A DNA stretch of 64,000 nucleotides. Source: Pagrus major (taxonomy: Eukaryota > Chordata > Actinopteri > Spariformes > Sparidae). The stretch's first letter is position 1, and each line of letters begins with the position of its first letter. The DNA is taken from assembly GCF_040436345.1 (NCBI RefSeq), contig NC_133221.1, positions 19,527,165-19,591,164 of the forward strand, written 5' to 3'. A program made the position numbers and the translations under genes. The notes beneath the pieces are model-generated. The model did no database searches. It was not told where the DNA came from and saw only the letters and a list, made by a program, of their open reading frames with translations. Positions 19,275 through 32,800 of the stretch are shown in pieces.

Positions 19275-19738
19275 TAGTGCTGCAACCAATGGTTATTTTC
19301 CTTATCGATTAATCCGCTGATGATTTTCACGATTGATCGGTTAATTGTTTAGTCCCTGTTTTATAAATCACTGATCGATTAATCAAGGAAATAATAATAA
19401 GGCTGTCACAATAACAGAATTTTAATTTTAGATACAATAGTAGAACTTTGGGGTATTCAATACTATTAATTGCGGATATTGTATCATTTTGAACCCGTGG
19501 TATTGAAAAAGATATCAAAGTATTGACACTTTTGACAGCCTTAATTGAGAAACCGTACAAAACCCAAAGACTTGTTATTTACTGTCATAACTGATAAGGA
19601 AAACAGCCAATTTTAACATTTAAGAAACCAGCAGATGTTTGACTTTTTGTGTGAAAATGAACTTAAGTGATTAATTATCAAAATAGCTGCCAATTAATTT
19701 TCTTCTGATCGACTGATCAACTAATCATTGCAACTCTA
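19275..19738. repeat. hAT-like MITE interrupted by a second element
   Basis: Outer ends TAGTGCTGCAACCAATGG and ATCATTGCAACTCTA are inverted. The family interior is split by a foreign 144-bp block at 19399-19542. Family-typical sequence such as TTTAACATTTAAGAAACCAG resumes after the insert. Confidence 0.75.
19399..19542. mobile_element. 144-bp nested element with perfect 10-bp terminal inverted repeats
   Basis: It starts AAGGCTGTCA and ends TGACAGCCTT, exact reverse complements. It contains TTTGGGGTATTCAATACTAT and GATATCAAAGTATTGACAC. It lies inside the older element at 19275-19738, so it is younger. No clear target duplication was recognised. Confidence 0.7.
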
Positions 19739-19749
19739 TTCTCTTCATC

Positions 19750-21540
19750 CTCTTCATCAACTCATATACAGTGACCGTGTCATTCCCAGTGAGGCTCAGA
19801 GGCAGGCAGACTGGTGCTCCTGAGTTGATTCATTCATTCTGTGTGTCGTCTCATTGGTGGGTCTTTGCCCGGAGCCTTAGCTCTTCCATTTGTTTGAAGC
19901 GAGGAGCTTGGAGACGTGATCAAACGTGTCACTGCTTCTGATATGGAGACACCGCCACCCTCTCCAACAACATCCCCTCTGCATCACTACCCCTGCCCAG
20001 ATACATTCACACAACACCAGCCTGAAGGCACACTGAGGAACTTACATCGACACGCTCTCTCCATCTTTAAATGTCTGTCTCGAGTCCTCAGTGGCTCCTG
20101 AGTTTAACTACACCTGCCGCTCAGGTGGAAGGTGGAAGTGACCAACTAATGTTTTCACTTGCTTCCACTTTGTGTGGCTGCAAACAGACAAATACAAAAG
20201 TCAAGTGCTAGTTGCTTGCAGTAAACAGCCAACCAAAGGTGGCTGTAATTATGACGACTATAGCCAGAAGCATGGTCTCCAGCTGCTCTGATCTGGATGA
20301 ATCCACAAGCTCACAGTGGCACCCAAACGCAAGCCAATGGCCAACGGTGCCCCATTCATCTTCCCCCCTCCTCCCCAGGGCTCTGAGAAGGGGGGACGGC
20401 GAGCCAGCTCCTCAATTAAATATAACCCCACATCAAACAGCCTGTCAACATGCATTAGTGGTCCTTTGTATAGATAAGAGGCCAAAATAAATTGCCAGAA
20501 CTATCATAGTCACTGTGGCTCCCGTAGGCTTTTTATGAAAGATTCTTAGGGGAGAACAAATCCTGACTTGCATACTGATATCCTCTCCATTAAATCGTAT
20601 TTTTGTGACACCAGATTTATCCCTTTTAAAGATTAATTTCACTCTTTCTGTGAATTATTTCTTCAGCATGTTTAGCTTTTTCAATTAGCAAATTTAGGCT
20701 GGATATCAAGCTGCACAGTCTGCCTTGTCTTGTTGGTGCGTAGCAGCAGAGATCTAATGCGACAACAACCGACCTTGATGTGTGTGTGCTATCACAGCGG
20801 AACCTATCCCTTTTCTGTCATCCGCATTAGCTTTGGCAGCTCCTTTTATCGCCTTCTTTTCCCTCCCCCTTTTTCTCCGCCTTTGCCCATATTTTGCATC
20901 TCTGCAGACTGACAGTGAAAATAGGTCATTAGTTAGACAGAGAATAAGAGAGGGAAGGAGCAGGCAGGGGCGAGATCTGTGTGAAAACTGCTATGCAATA
21001 TTAATAACAGCCATTCACGCTGTGAAATGCCAAACCTGCTCTGTGACTACATGGAGACAAGGGCCCAGACTTCTGATATGACCACTGTTTGGATCATATG
21101 AATGAAATGCTTATCACACGGTGCTGTATGTCTGAGAAATCAGGTCTGAAAACGTTTGATTATTGAAATGCAGTCAGTCTTATATGTTGTTTTTATAATA
21201 ACAGTAGTAAAGCTGAGAGCGAGTCTGAGCCTAATGTCTGCCGAAGAACCGAGATAACATAACTTACACAGTGGTTACAAATGTTGTGTTTAAAAGGCTT
21301 TTGACAAAGTTCTATTCAGTACAGAACTCATATATAATACCAATTCATACAGAAGAACACAAATATAAAAGAAACCGGAAAAAACAAGTAAAATCACTGT
21401 TATAGCTGCCACGTTGTATCAACTTATGCCCAGTCATATTATGTGGCTGAAACAACCCAGTGTATAAAAGTTGACTTCTAATAACACTGACTGTTTGCGT
21501 AGCTGTGACTTTTCGCAGGTCTTGTGTAACGTGGATTTGT
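19750..21540. other. Mostly unique DNA before the first ctnnbip1 coding exon
   Basis: The sequence is non-repetitive, with a GC-richer patch at about 20.3-20.45 kb and a block at 20.70-21.06 kb that looks complex rather than transposon-like. Open frames here are short and overlap on both strands without recognisable protein. It is a reasonable place to look for enhancers. Confidence 0.35.
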
Positions 21541-21571
21541 TTGTGTGTTCAGAGCCACGGGAGCAGGGGGG

Positions 21572-23857
21572 ATGAACCGCGAGGAGGCCCCGGGGAAGTC
21601 TCCTGAAGACATGTACATTCAACAGAAAGTGCGGGTCCTGCTCATGCTCAAGAAAATGGGATCAAATGTAAGTACAGCTTCTCGACACACATCTTTAGAT
21701 CAGGGCTGGCCAAAGCTTAAGGTCTAATATGGTGTGATGAAAAAGACATCTTAATTCATTTTTAATGTAATTTAGCGACGTAAAAATACAACATTAAATA
21801 TTTTTCATAATATCAGCATGTCGGGCAGATTGACACTTTGCACTGTCAATTAAGGAAACTTGGGATACTAGTACCATTTTGCATCTTAACAATGCAATAC
21901 AATAGGTTTTGGCCTTTTGGCTCGTGGCCCACCATCAGGTTTCAGTTTTTGATGAAAATTACAAAAATAGCCCTAAAATCGCCTAAAAGACAACTAGCGA
22001 TGGCCTCAGCTAATCGCTGATAGCAGATATATTTGTCCAATCTCCTTACACTAATGCCAACCTGGACATCAAGACCAGAAACCATCATTACCATGTCAAA
22101 ATTCTATTAAAATTGAATGTATAATTTGGTTTTGTTGGATGCCATCTAGACCAGTCAAAGACTCCGGGTGGCCCTGTATAGCAGTCTGCAATCCTACGGG
22201 GATACACACTTGCTATCAAATCTAACATCACTGAGAAAATACAGCCACCTGATTTTGTGTGTCTGCATAAGGCAGAGCAGATTGCAGCTCCAGATATGTG
22301 TTTTCCGTTAAGCTCAGGTACAAAATGCCTTTTGACAGAGCGGAGGAATTGAGCAGAGATGATAATTAACAACCTCCGGAGAACACAAAACCTGACTGCG
22401 TTCTAAATGACAGCAAGTTTACAGAAGCTAGTATGTTATGCAAACATGCCAACCGTCAAACCTTTTTTTAAAAAAGATGACAAGCAGATTTAAATACTTG
22501 TATATGCAGGGTTTTTATTTTTAAACCAGTGTGGAGGACAAAACAGTCAGAGAGCCATCCCTCCTTATACTCATCACTCTGTGGGTCTTTTTGAACAACA
22601 GACAGACACAGTCCACAGTCTGCATGCAGACAACAGATAAGAGTCCCATTTTGTCATTTGGGCAATCTACAGTCGGCTAAAATGAGAACCCTGAAATGAG
22701 GCATGATTGCCTCATAAGCTCGACAGTGCAGTTCTTAAGATACTATCACCCAACTGTCATATGGTAAATTACAGGCGAAAGAATCTCTTAAATAACTTAT
22801 GATATTATTACAAATTCACTTTACATGGCTAAAAGCTGCCATCATTATTAATATTCTACGTGGGATAACCCAGTCTCGATTGTTTCTCTGCGTCAAATGT
22901 GTATCTATTCCTAACAGAAGTGTTAGGTTTGTTGCTATAAATTGGATTTTTATACAATTAGGTCTCGGTTTCCAGTCAACAAACACATGGTTCCCAAAGC
23001 TATAACCACAGAGTCGAAACACTTGTCAGCAAGAGACAACATTAGAAGATGCTCTACTTTCAGTGACAGACTTTGTGATTGTTATTGCTGCAGTAGAATT
23101 ACGTTTTCTCCGTACAGTCTACCAACAACTCTTTCCCTTTCTGAATGGACAGAACAGTAAAATATTCCTGTAAGTCTAAAATGATTAAAGGGAGCGATGC
23201 GTACCAAAACACAAAAGGAGGGCAGAAAGAACAACCAAATGATTTCTGTGAATAATTCATGTAAAAATAAATATTTTGGATCCAAAATGTCCCCTGTCTA
23301 CCTCTGGGAGAATTGGTTTTGATTAAGATTTGATTGCACTAATCAGCATGATAATAGCGTACCTGACTACTCATGCAAAGTAAAAAAAATTGTACTTGTT
23401 TTATAACTTGAACTCTCACTTTGTTTACTCCACTTCAGCTTACACCGAGTGAAGAGGCTTTTCTCCGGAACTACGCAGGTGTGGTCCACAGTCAGATGAG
23501 CCAGCTACCACAGCACAATATAGACCAGGGTAAGGCTGTGACGCACCCACACACACACACACAGATTACGTGCAGTTATTATTGTTTGATTTTTTATCGA
23601 ATTGTTTTATCGAGAGTAAACCATTCAAAATAATTATTTCATTGTCAATTGTGAGTTAGTTGTATTTATTTACTATGCAGGGTAATGTGTAAGTGTAAGT
23701 TTATATAGTTTTAGCTTTAATATTTGGATTTTTGAAGGTATGAGGATAAGAGGTGTTATTATAGTGGGTTAATATATGAAACACTTTAATAGTAGCTCAT
23801 AAAACACCACCTTCGCAGGTCATAGAAGTGCTGAAAACAAGGGAAAATCCCTCCATG

Positions 23858-23890
<33 letters not shown>

Positions 23891-26800
23891 TGCTCCTCTG
23901 GAGTCATTACACCAGCACGCCCAACGGATTCCCTGACTGTGCACCGAGGCCGACTCAGCGGCCCACCAGTACTGTGAGATTACTCACACAGCAAACAGTG
24001 TGGCTGACTGGAAACGTGTGACTCATCCTAAGCATGAGCGCATCGCCAGTTTCACCACTGCCTCTCATGAGTAGTTGCACAGAAAGAGTACACAGTTCAG
24101 ATATTAATGTGTGCACATGGTGAAGCAAATCACTGTTCATTTCATATGTGTCATTATAAGCATTGGTTTGCTTGGTAATGTGACATATGATGGCCATGCT
24201 TCTTCATGGCACCAGAGGGTGCTATTGAGCTTATTTTATCTCCTCTATAGATGTTGTGTTTTTAAACCACAAGAGGGCGCCACAGTAAACACAATGCTGT
24301 ATGTGCAGAGGCACTGCAGTTACCTGAGAAAGCAGCAGCAAATTGTTCCAGATGATTTTCTCTAAGTCGATTTATCAGCAGCTTTCCAGGCTCGGCCCAA
24401 ACACACTGTGAGATAGGAGCCCTGCTGTCCTCCTGTGGTAAACCTGCTGGGCCCCGGGTCTCGCTTAGTCCCTCATGATATTGGTCCCTCAGGGGAGCTT
24501 AAGTCGGGGAAAATTGCTTGCGACACTTACCTACAGTGGAGTGTTATGTCTCCTTGTGCGTGTCCTTCCGTTGCAAGAAACAATCAGCGTTGTTTGAATT
24601 GATAAAACTGTGGTTTTCATTGTTGGAGAAGGATTATGTTTATTATTATAGGGTATTAAGGAGGCACGTAATGGCACAATGACTTTGTCTTTTTGTCCTT
24701 CTCTGATGCTTATTATCATCTTTGTTTTAACCTGCAGGGAATTAAACTGCATTGTCATATATTCTGCCTCAACTGCAATATTGGATGCATCATTGAAATT
24801 TTATTTGCAGTACTTTTCTTCATCAAGCGTTGCATCAGATAGGAAAGATCACATTTTAAGAAGTGAGATCAGCACTGATTTGAAGTCATGGTTTTGAAAA
24901 AGGATGTTTTTCTATCTGGTTAAACAACTACAGCCTCATGATCAGTTTGTGCAGCGTACCCCCGTTCTCTACCTTCATTGCCCTTAAGTCGATACAGGAC
25001 TCCATGTCTGTGCTGTGTCAATACCGCTAAGAAGAGCCTCGTTAATTATGGACGATATGACTGGTGAAAGGTGCTCCGACTATGCATTATACATCACAGA
25101 CACATTTAGTGTCATTTGGCAGCCTGCCGCCTCCTCAGTGTGGCAATAAATAATTTGTGGTCTGCATCTTATCTGTGATTAGGCAGCTTGGAGATAGCTG
25201 AAAGTTAATCACTTTTAAACGCTGCACTGAAGGACAGCAGTTTGTAGGTATCAGCACATTCAGGGATCATTTTGAGGTGGTGTGAAGAGGTTCAGTTATA
25301 TGAAGAGGGAAGTCCACTATTTGATCTAATTTACACTTGGTAATACATACTATGGGGACATAGATGAAAGGAAACATTTTATTACCTCACAACTTGCACA
25401 CAGTCATTGTGCCTTTTTAAAACATAATTCTACTGAAGCACAGATCTCAAATAACCGATTACTAGAGCTACAATGATGAGTTAATCTGTTGGCTAGTCGA
25501 TCGAAAGAAGAAAGGTAACAATGTCATTTATAACAATAAATGAAGAGTCTTGGGGTTTTGGATTGTTGGTTGGACAAAAAAAATTGAAGATTCCAGTTCG
25601 GGCTCAGGGAAATTGATATGAACTTTTTTCCAAATGGTTTGATATTTTATAGACTAAATAATTAATCATGAAAATAATCAGCAGATTATTGACACACAGT
25701 TTCCCCCACAGGATCAATAAAGTATTCCTGATCCTGATTGATCAGTAATGAAAATAATCGTCAGTTGCAGCTCTACTAATTAACAAAGTACGATCTGTGT
25801 GTGCTTGTCCTTGTGGTGTTGCAGTACCTATGTCGTACTTGCACCACTCAGATTGGGCAGCCGCTCACAAAGGATAGTGACAGTTGTTTGTTTGTGTCTG
25901 TGTCATTAACGTGTCTGCACGCAGGAGGTCCACCTTCAGGCCTCATGCTGGCCTGGTTGATTTATGCAGCACACCCTTGAGTTTGATTTTATTTTTTTCC
26001 TGTACAGGATAGCATGAACAATGTTTTTAATTTTTGAGAGACACTTAAAGGAATGTTATCCACTTTGTGATGAGTTAAGATAGTGAAAGCTGTAGACATT
26101 AGGCCTACTGTACTGAACCTCGGTGTGGGGTTAAATCAGGTTGTGCTCTCTGTGGTTCACTGTGTTTCTCTGTAGTTGATCCTCACAGTGCTGCAGCCAG
26201 ACAAACACTTTCAGTGACGAGCTAGCAAAGGTTGATTGTCTGTGTCTGGTATTGTTTTTTATTCTGTACAGGTTAGCTTGAGCAATAGTCATCCTTTGTG
26301 AGAAAAACAACTTAAAGAGTAATGTCTTCCACCTTGTACTGAGTTAAAACGTTTTTTTAAATGTCTAGTTTGAGCTTGAGATATTAAATACACCTTTGGT
26401 GCCATATGACAAAGCTGTTTCCTATAGCATTGTTCAAAAAGCGAACCTGTCCTGCGCATGCTTATAATGAAAATACTGGTTTGGTAGCAACTGCATTAAA
26501 AAGCACACTTAAGAGTAATAATTTAGAGTGGATGACTCATCCCTTTCAGCTTGTCAAGTAATACCATTTAGTCTGCTATTTTAAAGGTTCATACAATCTT
26601 TTTTTCACCCCTCATACCAATATGCTTTGTTTGAATATTGTTAAATTGGAAAAGAGTTTAGGCTGTTAGCGCTGGAGTCACTGTTAAAGGTCAGGTGGCT
26701 CTAACCAGAGAGATTTTTCAGCTTCTATCCAGCCACACAGAGGACAGTTTAAACATGCTGATGCAGGATGCTCTGATACCAGCGTCCTCAAGGGTCTCAG

Positions 26801-29800
26801 CATGGCGCGCTAGTGTCACGTGTCAGACATGGACTCATCGATCCAGTGGCAGCACGCTTAGAGGGCGCTGAGGGCACGGTGGTGGAGTGAAGACACACTC
26901 ACATATTGATTAGATTAAATCAAGGCCGGGCTGTATTCAGGAAATGTTAAATAGAAGTGTAGGTGTGAGAGCATCCAGAAGCTAATCTGACAATTGTTTA
27001 ACATCACAGCTGCTGTAAGATTAGCATATTCTGATAAGAAACAAATGTGTTAGTGTTGCAGTGTAACCTATCCAGAATGTTGTTATCCTTCATCACATCT
27101 GATCAGACTGACTGGAAACCACAAATTATTCCCCAAATCTGGTTCCTCCTTGTAAGAAACAAGACAAAACCAACTCGGGGGTTGCCACTCATATTTCTTT
27201 TAAGTCTATGGGTCACTGAATTTGCATTTCAGATAGTTTTAATTGGCTGATTACCATACATGCAAATGAGCAAATGAAGATTTTTGTTTTGCAATTTTAA
27301 TCAGGCCAAAGAGGAATTCTCTGCCAAAGGCTCTGGCGCTGAGAATATATATACATATATATATATATATAATATTTTTCCCATTCAGCTTTCTACCTTG
27401 ATGTAGCTGAATTTTGGCGCTGTGGAGGAGCGGAGGACAGTGGGCGAGCAAGGCACTGTATGATATGATTAAATGTTGTTATTATGATTGGAAATGATGT
27501 GAACTTATTTCGTGAAGCCTGGCTTCATGAAGCGTTTTTTCACTGTAATTGGTCCTTTTAAGGGTAATACTGAATAATAACTGTGTCTCTCTGTGGCACA
27601 GTAGTTAGCATAATATGTGGAGTACAGATGTTTTGTCTTCATAATCAGGCTGCTGTTCTTCCCGTCCTTTAACTTATTCACAGCTTCCTACAGCTGACAT
27701 CATGTCACTTTAAACAATACGGTTTGTCAGAGCCACACATAAAGCCAGCCATCTCAGGACTTGTTATCCTGTCTGATTTGACAAGGAAAGTTTACTCCTC
27801 CCAGAAGGAAGTCTGAGGGCTTTAACAAAAGAGGATAGACGAGGAGGCGTTGCTATAGCAACCTCAGTTGTCCCAGGAAAGCCAAGCTTCCCTGTGGGCT
27901 TTGGTGTTGTTGCGACGTGCTACATCGGTAGATTGGAGCAGGTGTCATTAGGGGGCCTGGTGGAGGCAAGCTGGAGTGCTAATTACACAGGCAGAGTGTG
28001 ACATTCCAGTCTCTCTCCGTCAGTTCCATCAATTCGTACAGAAATACAGCCGCTCCTGTTTCAGATATTACTGCAGCCCTGAGCAATCGATACACAATCT
28101 TGTTTCTTTTTGTCTGTGTCACAATCACGGTATCACACAATGCTTATACCTGCCTTTTAAAGTGAAAGCCATGCAACACGGAACAAGGACCCACCTTTGT
28201 TTGGCGACTTGGCCAGGGCAGAGTAGTATCGATTCAGACTTTATACTGTTTCTCACTGCAGCATGAATCAGAGCCAGAGACTGAGATTTGAAGTTTCACA
28301 TCTACCTTATGCACTGAAACACAGGCACTCTCTTAAATACACTGTTAACCTTCTCAAATGAGTCAATAGGTATTTGGTTGTATAGACAAAATGTTAAAGG
28401 TTTGTTCCCTGCTCTGATGTGTTGAATTGGCCAATTTCCTCTCTGCTCCACTGGCAACACAAACCAAAATTTTATACAAAACTGATTGAGTTATGGACTT
28501 GCTCCATCCATGAAAATCTGCTGCCTTAAAATCAAATTTACTGCCTTGATGTGGTCACCAAAATGTCAAATTAATTAAATGCATCTATAAAGGGTACATT
28601 TAGAAGAGAAAACTGTTTGCTGCTGCTTAAACCCAATAAGCTTTATCAAGCTCTGAAATATCACGGAGTGAAGTGAAACTTCTGCACAAATCTGACTCCA
28701 TGGAGTCATTCATTTGCATAAGTTATCTACTTAATTTGATTTTTTTAGTTCCACAATCTCTTTATTTACATAACAGATTTTATGGAAAACGCTGCCATTG
28801 CCATATTTTTTGGTCAGTTTCATCAAATGTTATTATGACGAACATTTGGCTGCAACTCGTTAGAATAGACAAATAGACTTAAATTCTTTTCTAACTTTTA
28901 ATTAACCAGGAAGTCTGGAAATACATGATGTCTTTTAAAACGTCCACCTGGCCAAAATAGATGTTTAAAATACCATTGAAATAATAATCAACCAGCAGCA
29001 TCCAAAAAAGTAGCCAATTGGTGGCAAAGTGAAAACGTAGGCTTACAAAAATATGTTAAAAAGAAAGAGAAGTGATTGGAGCTAATGCGTCAATCATCAG
29101 TAATCATTTATGTGACTCTTAAATAGCAGTTGATTCCTAAATACACTATGTAAACGAAGACCCACTGTGTTTGTTGACATGTTTAGCTGGACCACACACA
29201 CTCTCCCGTTGTGTTTCGTGCTTCTTAACCCGCCCCTGCTGTCGTTGTCATGTGAGGGGGGGGATCCCATGTCTTTATCCTCTCAGCTGACCCTGCACAG
29301 ATTGTGACCTCAAATGCTGCTGCCGCTCTGACTAATAACTCAGTGGTTCATCACTGCAACACTGGAGTCATCATATGGCTGCAGCTTCTCTGCTTATTCA
29401 GACTGAAGGGACTCGAGGGATAAAGCACAGTGCCTGCAACTTCAAACAAACTCCCTTTGGGTTCATTTCACGGCTCTCTTATCCTCACAGGTTTCAGTGG
29501 AACGTTGTATGTTCTTTTGTTAATTTCAGGCAACATATTGATTTAAAGTCCCTCAGAAGTGTGAAGAAAGACTTTGTTGGCTTGTGAATTAGTTCAGGTG
29601 AATAGATGGATGTTCCTGCTTCTGGCAGCTTTTGGTGGGATGAAGCTAAGGCTGCGATTAATGATTATTTATTCTTTAATCGCTGTTCTTTAGCATCAAA
29701 CCTAAAGAAAATTTAAAATGACTTAAACAGTTGATTAGTTAATCAGATGTTTGTTCTGACAAGGAATAGAAATATTGTTTTAGTACTGGATGAAGGACTA

Positions 29801-32800
29801 GAGGTGGGTTCTTAGATGCATTGTAAATCTACCTTGAAAGATTATGTTCCAATGCAGAAAAATCTATTATCAGAAATTTAAAGGAAACATAATACTAGGC
29901 TAATTTTCAGGTTCCTGTTTTTTGGGGTTTGTACTTGAATAGGTTTACATGCTTTAATGCTCACAAAAAACACACCATTCTTTTCATAGTCCAGTACTCC
30001 AGCGCTGTATTCCCCCTCTGTTTGAAACGCTCTGTTTTAGCTCCTGTCTTTTCAAGGGACCCCCTGAATAACCCAGTCTCTTCTGATTGGTCAGCTCACA
30101 CACGCATGACCCAGCACTGCTGACAACAACAGAGCAGCTGTGCTAAATCCTTTCTTATGTGCCAAACCAGTCACTAGACATAAATAATGCAAATGTGTGA
30201 CTCTGTGATGTAGTGTGATGTCACAAAGTCATGAAACTAAAGGCAGGACTACTAATGAGGCCTTTCAGGAGCTGTGTTTTCTGTGGGAGAGAGGAGCTTC
30301 TGTTGGTGCAGACTAATGCAAGTAAATGTTTTCATTTTGGATCTTTTAAAATACTCAATATTTTAAATATACCAAATAGTCACACAGAAAAAAAAAGTTT
30401 AGATGAATCGAGATGCGACGATTATTGTTCTATAATCATATCGTAGCCCTCTGAGTCATGTGGTACTGAGAGATTCTCATCACTATTAAGCACATAGCTG
30501 AGAAGAAACTTTATCTCTTTCTTTCTGCTTTCTTTTTATAACCACTGTGTATTATTTCTTCCACACAAAAACACTCTTTGACTTTTGCAATGAAACAGTT
30601 TAACCTCTGTGTTCTTTTCCTAGAAAGCCCATTTCTGTAATGAAGGAGGGGGCTCTTCTTACTTTGAAAGTATTTATGGCGGACAAATCAGATGACATGG
30701 CTGTTGTTGCTGGTTTTTATGTAATCCACCATCCGGAGCCGCTGTGTTTACCCCCCATCAGGCCGGGCGAGGAGGGGATCAGTGCACCGTGGAGGGAGGG
30801 GCCAGAGCTGCATCTTAACAACCTAAAAGATCTTTGCTCATAGGCAGCAGCATTAGATTTTTTTCTGTCGCTAGGCAACTGCTTTGAGGGACCTGACGTT
30901 TCCATCGTGTTGGCTGGAGCTTGTTTGTGTGTGTGTGTGTGTGTTTGTGTGTGTATGTGTGTGTGTGTGTGTGGCAGGGCGAGGTCCAAACATGACTCTC
31001 AGGCGAAGTGCTCAAGTAAAACAGATATAGCCCTGCCATCTCCAGCTCTGTGGATGTATTTTGAGAGCATTTCTGCTGGTCACCGGGCTCCAGTTACACA
31101 CAGTCCGACATGTCCTTCCTCCGAACTGCCCGTTATACAAGGGTGAACTCCTTCACACAAAATGATTCAGACTGGCAGTTATTGTGATAAATCGGTGTCA
31201 TTGCTAGTTCATGCGCCAAAACGTCATCTCGAGCAGCCGTGTTATTCAGCAGTGGCGCAGTTTGGGTCGAGTCCCTATTGTGTTGTATTACATAATTGTC
31301 TCTTGTTCGAGCATCATTATCCGTACGTGCTGTCTCGAAGCAGATGAGATTTATGTTATTAACTGAAGTCGAACAGTGTGTCTTTGCCAATATTTTTTTT
31401 TTTCATCTCTATCTTATTTTTTTCTCCCGGTGCTGCTTTCGCCGATCGGCTTTCTCTTTGCCATAACCTCCTTTGGTGAGCCAATAAGATCCCATGGGAA
31501 GAAAAACATGAAAGTTCATATTAAAACGGGCCCTCCCCCCCAATAAGCCTCGATCTCAGCAAGCTCTCAACGACCTGAATAGAAACACGCTAATTATCTT
31601 CCTCCCAGAGATAGCCAAATGAAGCACAAAATTCAGTGTTTGGAGGGTCTGTGCTGTCTGATGTGGAGGGTCCGCCCTTTGTGCCAAATACAGTCCCTGG
31701 CCTACTTTCATATCTCTACAATAATTAAATCTAACAAGCACTTCAGGGCTGTGGTGAAGTGTTTTTTTTTTTTATAGCTGACACGCACAGGGCGCCGTTG
31801 GAAAATCTGCTCAACCTTCTACAAAGGCGTCGGAACACGGTGTTAATGATCATTATGTGATCATAGCTTGTCAAATGTTGTAATTCAGTATATGATCGTG
31901 TTTTCTGTCGGCTGTGGCACCTCGTTGTCATTTGCTCTTCTCTTCTGTAAGAGATGTGTTTTTAATTAAAGGTTTGAGGGCACTAGAAATGCTGCTGTAT
32001 GTACTCTGTGCTCTCATATATTCACAATCAGTTTCCATTACCAAGAAGCAAATGCAGTTCACCATGCTGCCAAGCATGACAGTGCAAGAGGGATTTTAAT
32101 ACTTCCTACTTTATCTGGCAGACACATTTTTAGCTCTCTCTTTCGCTTTGCTCAAATTATAAGTCCTTGCCAAAAAAATTAGGTCTATACAGAGGAACAG
32201 TGGGAAATATGAGGCCCTGAAGGAGCACTTTGTATTTTATGTCATGTTACTCAAATAGAATCGGAAAATCTATATACGTGCAGAAAAAAAAACTGTCTCA
32301 GCAGGTGTTGGCAGCCCCAGACGACTTGATGAATCACAGTTGGCAAAAGACTAACGAACGAATCCTTGTTAAACAACAGCCAGCTGACGAAGTCCTATTG
32401 TGTAGCAGGCAGGATCCATTAGTTAACTCAACCCAGAGGAGGCTGTAATTATCGATTTGTCCTCATTAACTTGGTAAAAGTGAATGAAGCACTAAAGAGT
32501 AGAAAGAAATCGAACCATGTATACTGTAGATAGCCTCGTCTCTTTTCTTTGGGCCCATGGATTCTTTTTCCACAGCTTAGTGAGTTAATATCACCATCTG
32601 TAATCTAGCATTGTTTGCTGACAGACAATCGTGCGCCTCACGGTGCTGAGCTGCAGCAGCAGAGGAGACTGAACAATATTGAAGCCTCAGATCTAAGTGT
32701 TATCATGGCAGAGCAGGATGCTGCCGTCAGCAGGCCACTCAGCGTGTTACAGTATCTCCTGTCAGGGCGCTGCAATGGCAGGCGGTGGCTTTTCCACAAC

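Larger units (their letters stand above)
11726..21552 (+). other. ctnnbip1: ctnnbip1 intron 1 (about 9.8 kb)
   Basis: Assuming the exon ending at 11725 is right, this intron runs to the acceptor TTGTGTGTTCAG at 21552. The part from 12.2 to 14.1 kb is mainly unique sequence. From 14.1 to 19.74 kb it is dense with transposon remnants and one TA microsatellite. The part from 19.8 to 21.5 kb is again mostly unique and could hold regulatory elements. I see no coding exon. Confidence 0.5.

Noticed and set aside
31250..31280. tRNA-like A-box/B-box words (TGGCGCAG and GGGTCGAGTCCC)
   Set aside because: The two boxes are adjacent, with no room for the anticodon arm, and no acceptor-stem pairing is seen. 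Not a tRNA or a recognisable tRNA-derived SINE head.
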